DNA from: Christensenella sp. UBA7102
Lineage (GTDB): Bacteria > Bacillota > Clostridia > Christensenellales > UBA1750
DNA: 40,806 nucleotides
Direction: 5' to 3'
Assembly (NCBI GenBank): GCA_002492415.1
Contig: DKYK01000046.1
Coordinates: forward strand, 22,835 to 63,640
Below the pieces are notes generated by a model. That model made no database searches. It saw only the letters and a list, made by a program, of their open reading frames with translations, and was not told the DNA's origin. Of this stretch, positions 1-6,622 are shown in pieces (position 1 is the stretch's first letter; every line of letters starts with the position of its first letter). The position numbers were made by a program, and so were the translations under genes.

Positions 1-1810
1 GATGGACTTCCTGGGCCTGCGCACCCTCACGGTCATCAACGACGCGCAGACCATGGTGCGAAACGACGTCGATCCCGGCTTTGACGTGGAAAAAATTCCA
101 GTGGACGACAAGGAAACCTATGATATGCTCTCCCGCGGCGATACTGACGGCGTGTTCCAGTTGGAGTCGGCGGGCATGCGGCGCGTGCTTGCCGACCTGC
201 AGCCCGAGAACCTGGAGGACATCATCGCAGTGATCTCGCTCTACCGCCCCGGCCCCATGTCCTCCATCCCGCGCTTTATCGCCGGAAAAAAGGACCCTTC
301 CTCCGTCCAATATCTATCGCCCATCCTCGAGCGCTCGTTGGACGTCACCTACGGCTGCATGGTTTATCAGGAGCAGGTAATGCAGATCGTGCGCGACATC
401 GCGGGCTATTCGATGGGCCGCAGCGACGTGGTGCGCCGCGCGATGGCCAAGAAAAAGGCCGCCGAGATGGAGAAGGAAAAGAAAGTGTTCGTCGAGGGGC
501 AGGTGGATGAGAACGGCAACGTCACCGTGCCCGGCGCCGTGCGCATGGGCACTAGCGCCGAGGTCGCGCTGCGCATTTTCTCCGAAATGGAGTCCTTCGC
601 GCAGTATGCGTTCAATAAATCCCACGCCGCGGCCTACGCTGTGGTCGCCTGGCAGACCGCGTACTTAAAGTGCCACTATCCCGTGCAGTTCATGGCGGCG
701 ATCCTGAACTCCGTGGTGGGCAACCCGGGCAAAGTTGCCGCATTCATTCAGTATTGCCGTAAGCACGGCATCGAGGTGCTGCCGCCCGACGTCAACCGCT
801 CGCAGGCGAGGTTCTCAGTGGAAAACGGAAAGATCCGCTATGGCTTGGGCGCCATCCGCAATGCGGGCGCCAATGCCGTGGCCGCTGTGCTGCGCGGCCG
901 CAGCGAGCGTCCCTATGCCGACCTGTTCGATTTTATGGAGCGCGTGGAGCTGGAGTTCATCAACAAGCGCGTGGTGGAATCGCTGATCAAGTCCGGCGCG
1001 ATGGACGAGTTCCCCGGCTGCCGTGCGCAGAAGCTGGCGATGTACGAGGTCGTGATGGATTCCGAAGTCAATCGTCGCAAGAACATGGTGGCGGGCCAGC
1101 TATCGCTCTTTGGTGAGAACACGCTTGCCGCCCCGCGCCCCACGCTGCCCAAGCTGCCCGAAATGAGCCGCCGCCTGCTGCTGCAGTACGAAAAGGAGAT
1201 CACCGGCGTCTACATCACGGGCCATCCGCTGGATGAATACCGCGAGCAGCTGGAAAGGATGCCCTACAACGTCCACATCATCACCGAGTACAGCGAAGAG
1301 GAAGATTGGGAGAGGTATGACCGCATGCCCATCGCCTTGAGCGGCATGATCATCGAGACGCGCATGAACACAACCAAGTCCAATAAGCTGATGTGCTTCA
1401 TCACGCTGGAAGATCTGTACGGCTCCATCGAGTGCCTGGTGTTCCCCAGGGTCTATGAGCGCGTGTCGCGCCTGATTCAGGTGGATGCGGCGGTTACGGT
1501 CAAGGGCACGCTCTCTCTGCGCGAGGACGAAGCGCCCAAGCTGCTGGTGGACGGCATCGAACCGCTGGAGACCGCTGGCACAGGCAGCGTTGAGGCGCGC
1601 CCGCAGCGCTTCTATGTAAAGGTGGAGAATCGTGCGCTGGTGCCCATGATGCAGAACCTGCTGCAGACGCACGTCGGCACCGTGCCCGTGCGCGCCGTCA
1701 TCGAGGGCAAGATCTACGATCTGCCCGCCGCCTGCGCCGTCGCCCCCGGTCCTGAACTGGTGCGCGCTCTCGAGCAGCTGCTGGGCGAGGGCACGGCAAA
1801 GCTGGCCTGA
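1..1810 (+). CDS. dnaE: DNA polymerase III alpha subunit DnaE, C-terminal part (5' end outside window)
   Basis: Replicative polymerase subunit that extends DNA chains. The frame is open from the window edge, and the first visible residues (MDFLGLRTLTVI) are an internal DnaE block, so the PHP domain and the catalytic aspartates lie upstream. About 602 residues are visible. The block GVFQLESAGMRRVL and the RPGPM segment belong to the fingers region. The segment around NKSHAAAYAVVAWQTAYLK is a hallmark of DnaE. A helix-hairpin-helix tandem follows. An OB-fold, beginning near PIALSGMIIETR, comes next and the protein ends at TGA 1808-1810. The visible part is intact, with no frameshift. It sits just upstream of pfkA, an arrangement common in Firmicutes. 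Confidence 0.97.
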   Translation, partial: MDFLGLRTLTVINDAQTMVRNDVDPGFDVEKIPVDDKETYDMLSRGDTDGVFQLESAGMRRVLADLQPENLEDIIAVISLYRPGPMSSIPRFIAGKKDPSSVQYLSPILERSLDVTYGCMVYQEQVMQIVRDIAGYSMGRSDVVRRAMAKKKAAEMEKEKKVFVEGQVDENGNVTVPGAVRMGTSAEVALRIFSEMESFAQYAFNKSHAAAYAVVAWQTAYLKCHYPVQFMAAILNSVVGNPGKVAAFIQYCRKHGIEVLPPDVNRSQARFSVENGKIRYGLGAIRNAGANAVAAVLRGRSERPYADLFDFMERVELEFINKRVVESLIKSGAMDEFPGCRAQKLAMYEVVMDSEVNRRKNMVAGQLSLFGENTLAAPRPTLPKLPEMSRRLLLQYEKEITGVYITGHPLDEYREQLERMPYNVHIITEYSEEEDWERYDRMPIALSGMIIETRMNTTKSNKLMCFITLEDLYGSIECLVFPRVYERVSRLIQVDAAVTVKGTLSLREDEAPKLLVDGIEPLETAGTGSVEARPQRFYVKVENRALVPMMQNLLQTHVGTVPVRAVIEGKIYDLPAACAVAPGPELVRALEQLLGEGTAKLA

Positions 1811-1835
1811 AAAAACCGCGCAGGAAGCGGATTTT
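1811..1835 (+). terminator. weak hairpin after dnaE
   Basis: Directly after the dnaE stop is an A-run, then CCGC (1816-1819), a 7-nt loop and GCGG (1827-1830), followed by ATTTT. The stem is only 4 bp, so this is at best a weak terminator. Confidence 0.3.
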
Positions 1836-1858
1836 GCAGCAATCCATGGTTTTTGGAA

Positions 1859-1887
1859 TTTACACCCGTTTTATAATGTGGTATAAT
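1859..1887 (+). promoter_or_regulatory. sigma-A promoter for the 67-aa gene and pfkA
   Basis: TTTACA (1859-1864), a 17-bp spacer and a perfect TATAAT (1882-1887) lie 45 bp upstream of the small gene at 1932. This is the only good promoter between dnaE and pfkA, so both downstream genes are probably transcribed from it. Confidence 0.75.
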
Positions 1888-1931
1888 CACGTTGACCGGT
1901 CGGAGTGATCTGGCCGAAGGGAGGAGAGCGT

Positions 1932-2135
1932 ATGGCGGGGTGGATCGTCATCCACATGGCGCGCAGCCAGCAGGAGGCCCAGCGGCTCGGCCGCAAGCTG
2001 TCCGACGAAGGCGTGCTCGTGCGCCTGCGCCCCGTCTACAAAAACCGCCCGGAGCGGGAAAACTACTATGAACTGCAGGTGCTCCAGTCCGAGGCGGAGA
2101 CGGCGCGCGAGATCTTCCTGGAAAAAGGCTTTTGA
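1932..2135 (+). CDS. 67-aa conserved-type small protein upstream of pfkA
   Basis: A 67-residue soluble protein. The ATG at 1932 was chosen because GGGAGGAGAG lies just upstream; the open frame extends back to 1905, but that start would leave no ribosome binding site. The pattern is a beta strand (WIVIHMA), a helix rich in Q/E/R (residues 12-24), a strand (GVLVRLRPVY), a short turn, a strand (YELQVL) and a final helix. This resembles the ferredoxin-like fold of DUF2007-type putative signal-transducing proteins, but the match is by eye and weak. It is 44 bp upstream of pfkA on the same transcript, so a role linked to glycolysis is possible. Function unknown. Confidence 0.8.
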   Translation: MAGWIVIHMARSQQEAQRLGRKLSDEGVLVRLRPVYKNRPERENYYELQVLQSEAETAREIFLEKGF

Positions 2136-2179
2136 TGCCACAAAATAGATCAGAAATTGAAAAGAAGGAGAGTTTGAAC

Positions 2180-3205
2180 ATGGCAGATAAGCAAAAGATT
2201 GCAATACTCACCTCCGGCGGCGACGCCCCGGGTATGAATGCGGCCGTGCGCGCCGTCGTACGCACAGCCCTGTATTTTGACATGGAAGTCTATGGCGTGC
2301 AGGAAGGCTATCTGGGCCTGAAGGAGGACAACATTCATCGTCTCACCGCAGGCGACGTGGGCGACATCATCCACCGCGGCGGCACCATGCTGGGCACCGC
2401 GCGTCTGCCGGAATTCGCCTCCGATCCCATGGTGCGCAGGCAGTGCTATGAGAACCTGCGCGCCCACGGCATCGACGGCTTGGTGGTTTGCGGCGGCGAT
2501 GGCTCCTACCGCGGCGCCAACCTGGTGTACAAGGAGAGTGGCATCAAGGTCGTCGGCCTGCCCGGCACCATTGACAATGATCTTGCCTATACTGATTTTA
2601 CCATCGGCTTTGACACCGCCGTAAATACCTGCGTCGACAACATCAATAAGCTGCGCGATACCATGGCCTCCCATGGCCGCGTCTCCGTTGTGGACGTCAT
2701 GGGTCGTGGCTGCGGCGACATCGCGGTGCACTCCGGCATCGCCGCCGGCGCCGAGGCCATCCTCATCCCCGAGATCAAGAAGACGGACAATCAGTGGCTG
2801 GACTATCTCGTCTCCAAGCTGCGTACCGCGTTTGCGCGCGGAAAGAAGTACGGCATCATCGTCATGGCGGAGGGCGTCTACGCCACCCCCAAGATGCACC
2901 ACTTCACCGCCGACTATATCGCTTCCTGGCTCAACGCCAATAGCGAGACCATTGGCCATCGGGTCGACGCGCGTGGCTGCGTCATCGGCCATGTGCAGCG
3001 CGGCGGTTCTCCCACCGCGACCGACCGCATTCTCGCCGCTCGCATGGGCGAGGAGGCCGTCTCGCTGCTGCGCGAGGACAAGGGCGGCCTGTGCGTCGGC
3101 ATCGTCAAGAACCGCATCATCGCCGTGGAAATCGAAAAGGCGCTCTCCATGAAGCGCCGCGTCGATAAACACCTCATTGAGCTGGCCGACATCCTGGCAC
3201 GCTAG
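2180..3205 (+). CDS. pfkA: ATP-dependent 6-phosphofructokinase
   Basis: Phosphorylates fructose 6-phosphate to fructose 1,6-bisphosphate, the committed step of glycolysis, in the cytoplasm. The 341 residues are slightly longer than the usual ~320. Visible motifs are TSGGDAPGMN (11-20), GGDGS (105-109), PGTIDND (128-134, with catalytic Asp132 by analogy to E. coli Asp127) and MGRGCGDIA. Gly in both GGDGS and PGTIDND is the ATP-type signature; pyrophosphate-dependent enzymes have Asp and Lys at these places. The start at 2180 has AGAAGGAGAG upstream; the frame is open from 2132, but that region has no binding site. A strong terminator follows. Confidence 0.97.
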   Translation: MADKQKIAILTSGGDAPGMNAAVRAVVRTALYFDMEVYGVQEGYLGLKEDNIHRLTAGDVGDIIHRGGTMLGTARLPEFASDPMVRRQCYENLRAHGIDGLVVCGGDGSYRGANLVYKESGIKVVGLPGTIDNDLAYTDFTIGFDTAVNTCVDNINKLRDTMASHGRVSVVDVMGRGCGDIAVHSGIAAGAEAILIPEIKKTDNQWLDYLVSKLRTAFARGKKYGIIVMAEGVYATPKMHHFTADYIASWLNANSETIGHRVDARGCVIGHVQRGGSPTATDRILAARMGEEAVSLLREDKGGLCVGIVKNRIIAVEIEKALSMKRRVDKHLIELADILAR

Positions 3206-3244
3206 GGCGCGGTATGCCTTAGGCGGGTCTGAAAATGATGCAAA

Positions 3245-3288
3245 GCGGGCCATGCAGGCAATTCGTCTGCATGGCCCGCCTTCTTGTC
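3245..3288 (+). terminator. intrinsic terminator after pfkA
   Basis: A perfect 13-bp inverted repeat, GCGGGCCATGCAG (3245-3257) and its complement (3267-3279), with a 9-nt loop, followed by a loose T-rich stretch (CTTCTTGTCT). Confidence 0.75.
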
Positions 3289-3350
3289 TGCATCGAAGGG
3301 TCAGAAGGAAGAGCTTTTCGGGAGAGGTCACACCCAAACGAGAAAACACA

Positions 3351-3379
3351 TTGCCTGCCGGGGATGATTCTGGTATACT
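3351..3379 (+). promoter_or_regulatory. sigma-A promoter for amidohydrolase-pnuC
   Basis: TTGCCT (3351-3356), a 17-bp spacer and TATACT (3374-3379), 73 bp before the amidohydrolase start. Together with the upstream terminator it makes the pair an independent transcription unit. Confidence 0.75.
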
Positions 3380-3451
3380 ATGGAACGCGACGCCGCGGTT
3401 TTGCATGGGAACGCGGCGCGCAACTTAATTTTCGGGGAGTGAAAAAGCATC

Positions 3452-4258
3452 ATGCAACCAAAGAAAATCGACTGTCATACGCACATTATCACCCGCGAGA
3501 TCAGCCGGGAATACTTCTCCCGCACCGAAGGCTGGGCGCTGGTGATGCAGTTCCTGCCGCGGTTTTGCGGAGGGGGCGTGCAGGACGATTCTCTTGCCAC
3601 GGTGCTGGCCGACAAGCGGCTCTTTTTCTGCCCGGCCATCGACTTGACCCGCCCCATTCCACCGCAGCTGCGCGACGTCGAAGCGCTGCTGCCCTGCGGG
3701 AAGGTCGTGGGGCTCAAAATATTCCTCACCTACCAGGCGGGCCGCGCCGATGACGAGAAAATGATGGACATCTATGCGTTTGCGCACAAACACCGGCTGA
3801 CCGTCACATTTCACACCGGTTCCTGCTCGCTGGTGATGCCCACCGATAACGACATGGAGGGCTCCCGCGCGCGCTATATCGCAAACGCCGCCGAGCGCTT
3901 TCCTGACGTCAACTTTGTCGCGGCGCACATGGACGATCCGCGCTTTGAGGAGTGCATGCGCATCGTGGACGGACATGACAACATCTACACCGACTTTTCC
4001 GGCGCATACGAGCCGGGCACCCACGAGGGCGCGGACATGGAGTGGGCCATCGAGACCTTCGCCGCCGCCATGCGCCCCTATCCGGACATCTACCGCAAGG
4101 TGCTCTACGGCACGGACTTCTGCCCGCCCATCAACCTGAGCGCCATTGAAGAGTATGAAACCACCATCGACCGCATCTTTCCCAGGGAACAGCACGCGGA
4201 CATCTACCTAAATAATTGCCTGCGCGCCTTCCCGCGCCTGGCCGACCTGGTCGGCTGA
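3452..4258 (+). CDS. metal-dependent amidohydrolase (Amidohydro_2-like, TIM barrel)
   Basis: A 268-residue protein of the amidohydrolase_2 type. Visible metal-ligand motifs are DCHTH (residues 7-11), a central Lys-containing strand (GLKIFLTY), TFHTG, AAHMDD and the late LYGTDF with the final Asp. These are the usual order for a TIM-barrel hydrolase or decarboxylase. The substrate cannot be read from sequence. The ATG at 3452 follows GGGGAGTG. The next gene, a PnuC-like transporter, begins 25 bp after the stop and shares the promoter at 3351. The pair may handle an imported nicotinamide- or vitamin-like compound (inference). Confidence 0.85.
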   Translation: MQPKKIDCHTHIITREISREYFSRTEGWALVMQFLPRFCGGGVQDDSLATVLADKRLFFCPAIDLTRPIPPQLRDVEALLPCGKVVGLKIFLTYQAGRADDEKMMDIYAFAHKHRLTVTFHTGSCSLVMPTDNDMEGSRARYIANAAERFPDVNFVAAHMDDPRFEECMRIVDGHDNIYTDFSGAYEPGTHEGADMEWAIETFAAAMRPYPDIYRKVLYGTDFCPPINLSAIEEYETTIDRIFPREQHADIYLNNCLRAFPRLADLVG

Positions 4259-4283
4259 CCCAAACAGATAAGGAGAAACGCAC

Positions 4284-5045
4284 ATGCAGAATCAACTTGC
4301 AAAAGCTAGAAGCTTTTTGAAGTCCTTCACCCCTTACCAGATCACCTATCTGGCCGTCGTGGTCGCGCTGACCTTCGGCTTTGTGATCTTCTTTCCCGAC
4401 CTGATGCTGGAGGACACGTCCAGCAGGTTTATGGTGGTCTGTTCCGTTATCAACGTCATCGCCAACCCGCTGTGCGAGCTGCTCATTTCCAAGCAGAGCA
4501 AGCTCAACTTCGTGGTGGATTTCTTCCTCATAGAGCTGACATACCTGGTCATCGCGCTGACGCTGGGATGGTACACGCTGGCACTGACGGTGGTGTGTTT
4601 CTGGATGCCCATTGACGTCATCAGCTACATCCGCTGGAGCAAGCATCCCGACCGGCAGGACGAGAACCTGACGCAGGTCAAGCGCCTGAAGTGGTGGCAG
4701 GGCGCGCTGGCGCTGCTGGCCATCGTCGCCTTCGGCCTGGTATTTGGCTTTGTGTCCAGCAGGATCCCCGGTTCCAGCGACTCCTACCTGGAGGCCTTTA
4801 CCTCCGCGGTGGGCATGGCCAACGGTGTGCTGCTGCTGCTGCGCTACTCGGAGCAATGGTATGCCTGGTTCATTACTACGATCCTCTATATTTTCATGAA
4901 CGTGTCCGCCGGCGCGTACATGCTGCTCATCACCCAGGCCGCCATGCTGGTCAATACCGTCTATGGCCTGGTCAAGTGGCTGCTCTACACCCGCCGGCAC
5001 GCGCAGGGCGGCGCACAGGCGGCCGCTGTGGACAAAGCCCTTTGA
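4284..5045 (+). CDS. pnuC: PnuC-family nicotinamide riboside/vitamin transporter
   Basis: Integral membrane protein of 253 residues with about seven hydrophobic segments. PnuC proteins carry nicotinamide riboside or other vitamin nucleosides across the membrane by facilitated diffusion, driven by later phosphorylation. Features matching the family are the strongly hydrophobic core, the block around KLNFVVDFFLIELTYLVIAL, the motif FWMPIDVISYIRW, and a late segment EQWYAWFITTILYI corresponding to the family W-x-x-W pocket region. The C-terminus is charged and cytoplasmic. RBS AAGGAG lies upstream of 4284. No NadR or nicotinamide riboside kinase is in the window, so the cargo is not settled. Confidence 0.85.
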   Translation: MQNQLAKARSFLKSFTPYQITYLAVVVALTFGFVIFFPDLMLEDTSSRFMVVCSVINVIANPLCELLISKQSKLNFVVDFFLIELTYLVIALTLGWYTLALTVVCFWMPIDVISYIRWSKHPDRQDENLTQVKRLKWWQGALALLAIVAFGLVFGFVSSRIPGSSDSYLEAFTSAVGMANGVLLLLRYSEQWYAWFITTILYIFMNVSAGAYMLLITQAAMLVNTVYGLVKWLLYTRRHAQGGAQAAAVDKAL

Positions 5046-5053
5046 TCAAACGG

Positions 5054-5096
5054 AAGACAAGCGGCAGCCATTCCCATACGCTGTCGCTTGTCTTTA
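5054..5096 (+). terminator. intrinsic terminator after pnuC
   Basis: AAGACAAGCGGCAG (5054-5067) pairs with CTGTCGCTTGTCTT (5081-5094) over 14 bp with one G-U; the T tail is short. Confidence 0.65.
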
Positions 5097-5137
5097 TGTA
5101 GACCAAGAGAAAAAACTATTTGAATTAGGAGGCGTTG

Positions 5138-5668
5138 ATGCGAATCATAACGCTGTTTATTGCGATGAGCCTGGACGGGTACATCGCGGATGCCCGTGGA
5201 GAAGTGGACTGGCTGCAGGGGCAGGGAGAGAAGCAGGGGGATGTCGATTCCTACTCCGAATTTATAAGAGAAATCGATACCGTCGTCATGGGCTGGAATA
5301 CCTATGAGCAGATTGTGACGGAGCTTTCCACCGACGCGTGGCCCTACGACGCGCTCACAACCTATGTCATTACGCACAGAAAATGCGATTCCTCGGACAA
5401 GATTCGATTCACGGACGCGGATCCGGCCGCGTTGGTGGAGAGACTGAGGGGGGAGAGCGGAAAGGGTATCTGGATCTGCGGCGGCGCGAACATCGTCCGG
5501 CAGCTGGTGAATGTGGATGCGGTCGATTGCTATGCAATCACGGTCATCCCCACCCTTTTGGGCTCCGGCATTCGCCTGTTTGAGCACGGCGAAAAAGAAA
5601 TCCAGCTCAAACTACTCAAAACGCAATCCTATAACGGAATGGTTGATTTGGTATATGTCCGACGATAG
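5138..5668 (+). CDS. dihydrofolate reductase-family protein (RibD C-terminal-like)
   Basis: A 176-residue cytoplasmic protein of the DHFR-like/RibD_C fold (YwjB/YyaP-like), which binds NADPH. Visible signatures are the N-terminal strand and loop FIAMSLDGYIAD, VVMGWNTYEQ in the middle and IWICGGANIVRQL, the glycine-rich NADPH-binding loop, followed by a final hydrophobic strand. It is most likely a standalone NADPH-dependent reductase of unknown substrate, not the folate enzyme itself. ATG 5138 has AGGAGG (5127-5132) five bases upstream; an in-frame TTG at 5135 is too close to that site. A convergent neighbour and a bidirectional terminator follow. Confidence 0.88.
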   Translation: MRIITLFIAMSLDGYIADARGEVDWLQGQGEKQGDVDSYSEFIREIDTVVMGWNTYEQIVTELSTDAWPYDALTTYVITHRKCDSSDKIRFTDADPAALVERLRGESGKGIWICGGANIVRQLVNVDAVDCYAITVIPTLLGSGIRLFEHGEKEIQLKLLKTQSYNGMVDLVYVRR

Positions 5669-5691
5669 CGGGCCGCATTTGGCACAACGCA

Positions 5692-5746
5692 AAGCAGCCC
5701 TCCCCGCCAGGCGTACCTTCGCCTGGTGGGGAGGGCTGCTTATTTA
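5692..5746. terminator. bidirectional terminator between convergent genes
   Basis: A 21-bp stem (5692-5712 with 5721-5741, one G-U pair) and an 8-nt loop, between the plus-strand reductase and the minus-strand MBL hydrolase. It can serve both. Confidence 0.85.
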
Positions 5747-5761
5747 TGGTTGTCGATAAAC

Positions 5762-6556
5762 TTACAGCTTGTCAGGGGTGTAGAGCACCCAGGTATTCTC
5801 GCGCATAAAGTGGCGCTTGGCGGTACCGCCGAACCAGGCAAAGTCCTCGTCGCCCGCGCCGCGCGTCTCAATGATGCGGGAAATGGCGGCCTTCATCTCA
5901 TCAATGTAGGCGGCGGGGACGCCCTCGACGTTGTGGCCGGTGTGCAGTTCGGTAAAGTAGGGACGATAGGCGTCCAGCGCGTTGAGGCTGTCCAGATAGG
6001 TAGTCAGTTTAGCGGATTCGGGCAACTGCAGCCAGATCTGACCGTTGATGGCGTCGCCCGAGTACAGGAAGCCGGCCGTGCGATCCAGCAGCGCGATGGA
6101 GCCCTGCGTGTGGCCCGTGATCCGGATGACTTCCAGGCTCCTGCCGCCCAGGTCGATGATTTCACCCTCGCATATGGGCTTGAGCGGGCAGGGCTGAGCG
6201 TCAATGAAAGCCTGCATTTCTTCGCGCGTGGCGCCGTACTGCTCAGCCTGGTCGAGCATGGTATCCTTCCGCATCGCAAAGTGATGATTGTGCAACGCGA
6301 TGTCGTCAGGGTGGATGTAGGCCTCGTCAAAGAAGGTGTTGCCCCAGACGTGATCGCAGTGACCATGGGTGTTGATGACCACCAGCGGCAGGTCGGTGAT
6401 CTCGCGCACGACGGCGTGCAGATCCTCCATGCCGTTGACGGTGTCGATCACGGCTGCGCGTTCGCTGCCGCAGACCACGTAGCACACCGAGTCGCCCGCA
6501 TCGTCAATGCAGGTCACGCCGGGCGCGAGGGGATAGAGCTTGGCTCTGCGTTCCAT
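5762..6556 (-). CDS. MBL-fold metallo-hydrolase
   Basis: A 264-residue metallo-beta-lactamase-fold hydrolase, probably cytoplasmic. The zinc signature THGHCDH (His64, His66, Asp68, His69) is complete. Further metal ligands are GHTQGS (third histidine), FLYSGDA (bridging Asp) and the late TGHN. The family includes glyoxalase II-like, lactonase and phosphodiesterase enzymes; the exact substrate is unclear. GGAGAT lies upstream of ATG 6556, and it has its own promoter after the mutS2-like gene. Confidence 0.9.
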   Translation of the reverse strand: MERRAKLYPLAPGVTCIDDAGDSVCYVVCGSERAAVIDTVNGMEDLHAVVREITDLPLVVINTHGHCDHVWGNTFFDEAYIHPDDIALHNHHFAMRKDTMLDQAEQYGATREEMQAFIDAQPCPLKPICEGEIIDLGGRSLEVIRITGHTQGSIALLDRTAGFLYSGDAINGQIWLQLPESAKLTTYLDSLNALDAYRPYFTELHTGHNVEGVPAAYIDEMKAAISRIIETRGAGDEDFAWFGGTAKRHFMRENTWVLYTPDKL

Positions 6557-6583
6557 AAACAGGATCTCCTTCCGTTTTTTTCA

Positions 6584-6612
6584 AGTATATCGCAAAAAAC
6601 AAGGTTTGTAAA
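6584..6612 (-). promoter_or_regulatory. sigma-A promoter for the MBL hydrolase
   Basis: On the minus strand TTTACA (complement of 6607-6612), a 17-bp spacer and TATACT (complement of 6584-6589), just past the end of the mutS2-like gene. Confidence 0.7.
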
Positions 6613-6622
6613 CCGCGGACGC

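Noticed and set aside
2150..3406. 418-aa open frame on the minus strand
   Set aside because: Antisense to pfkA and crossing its terminator.
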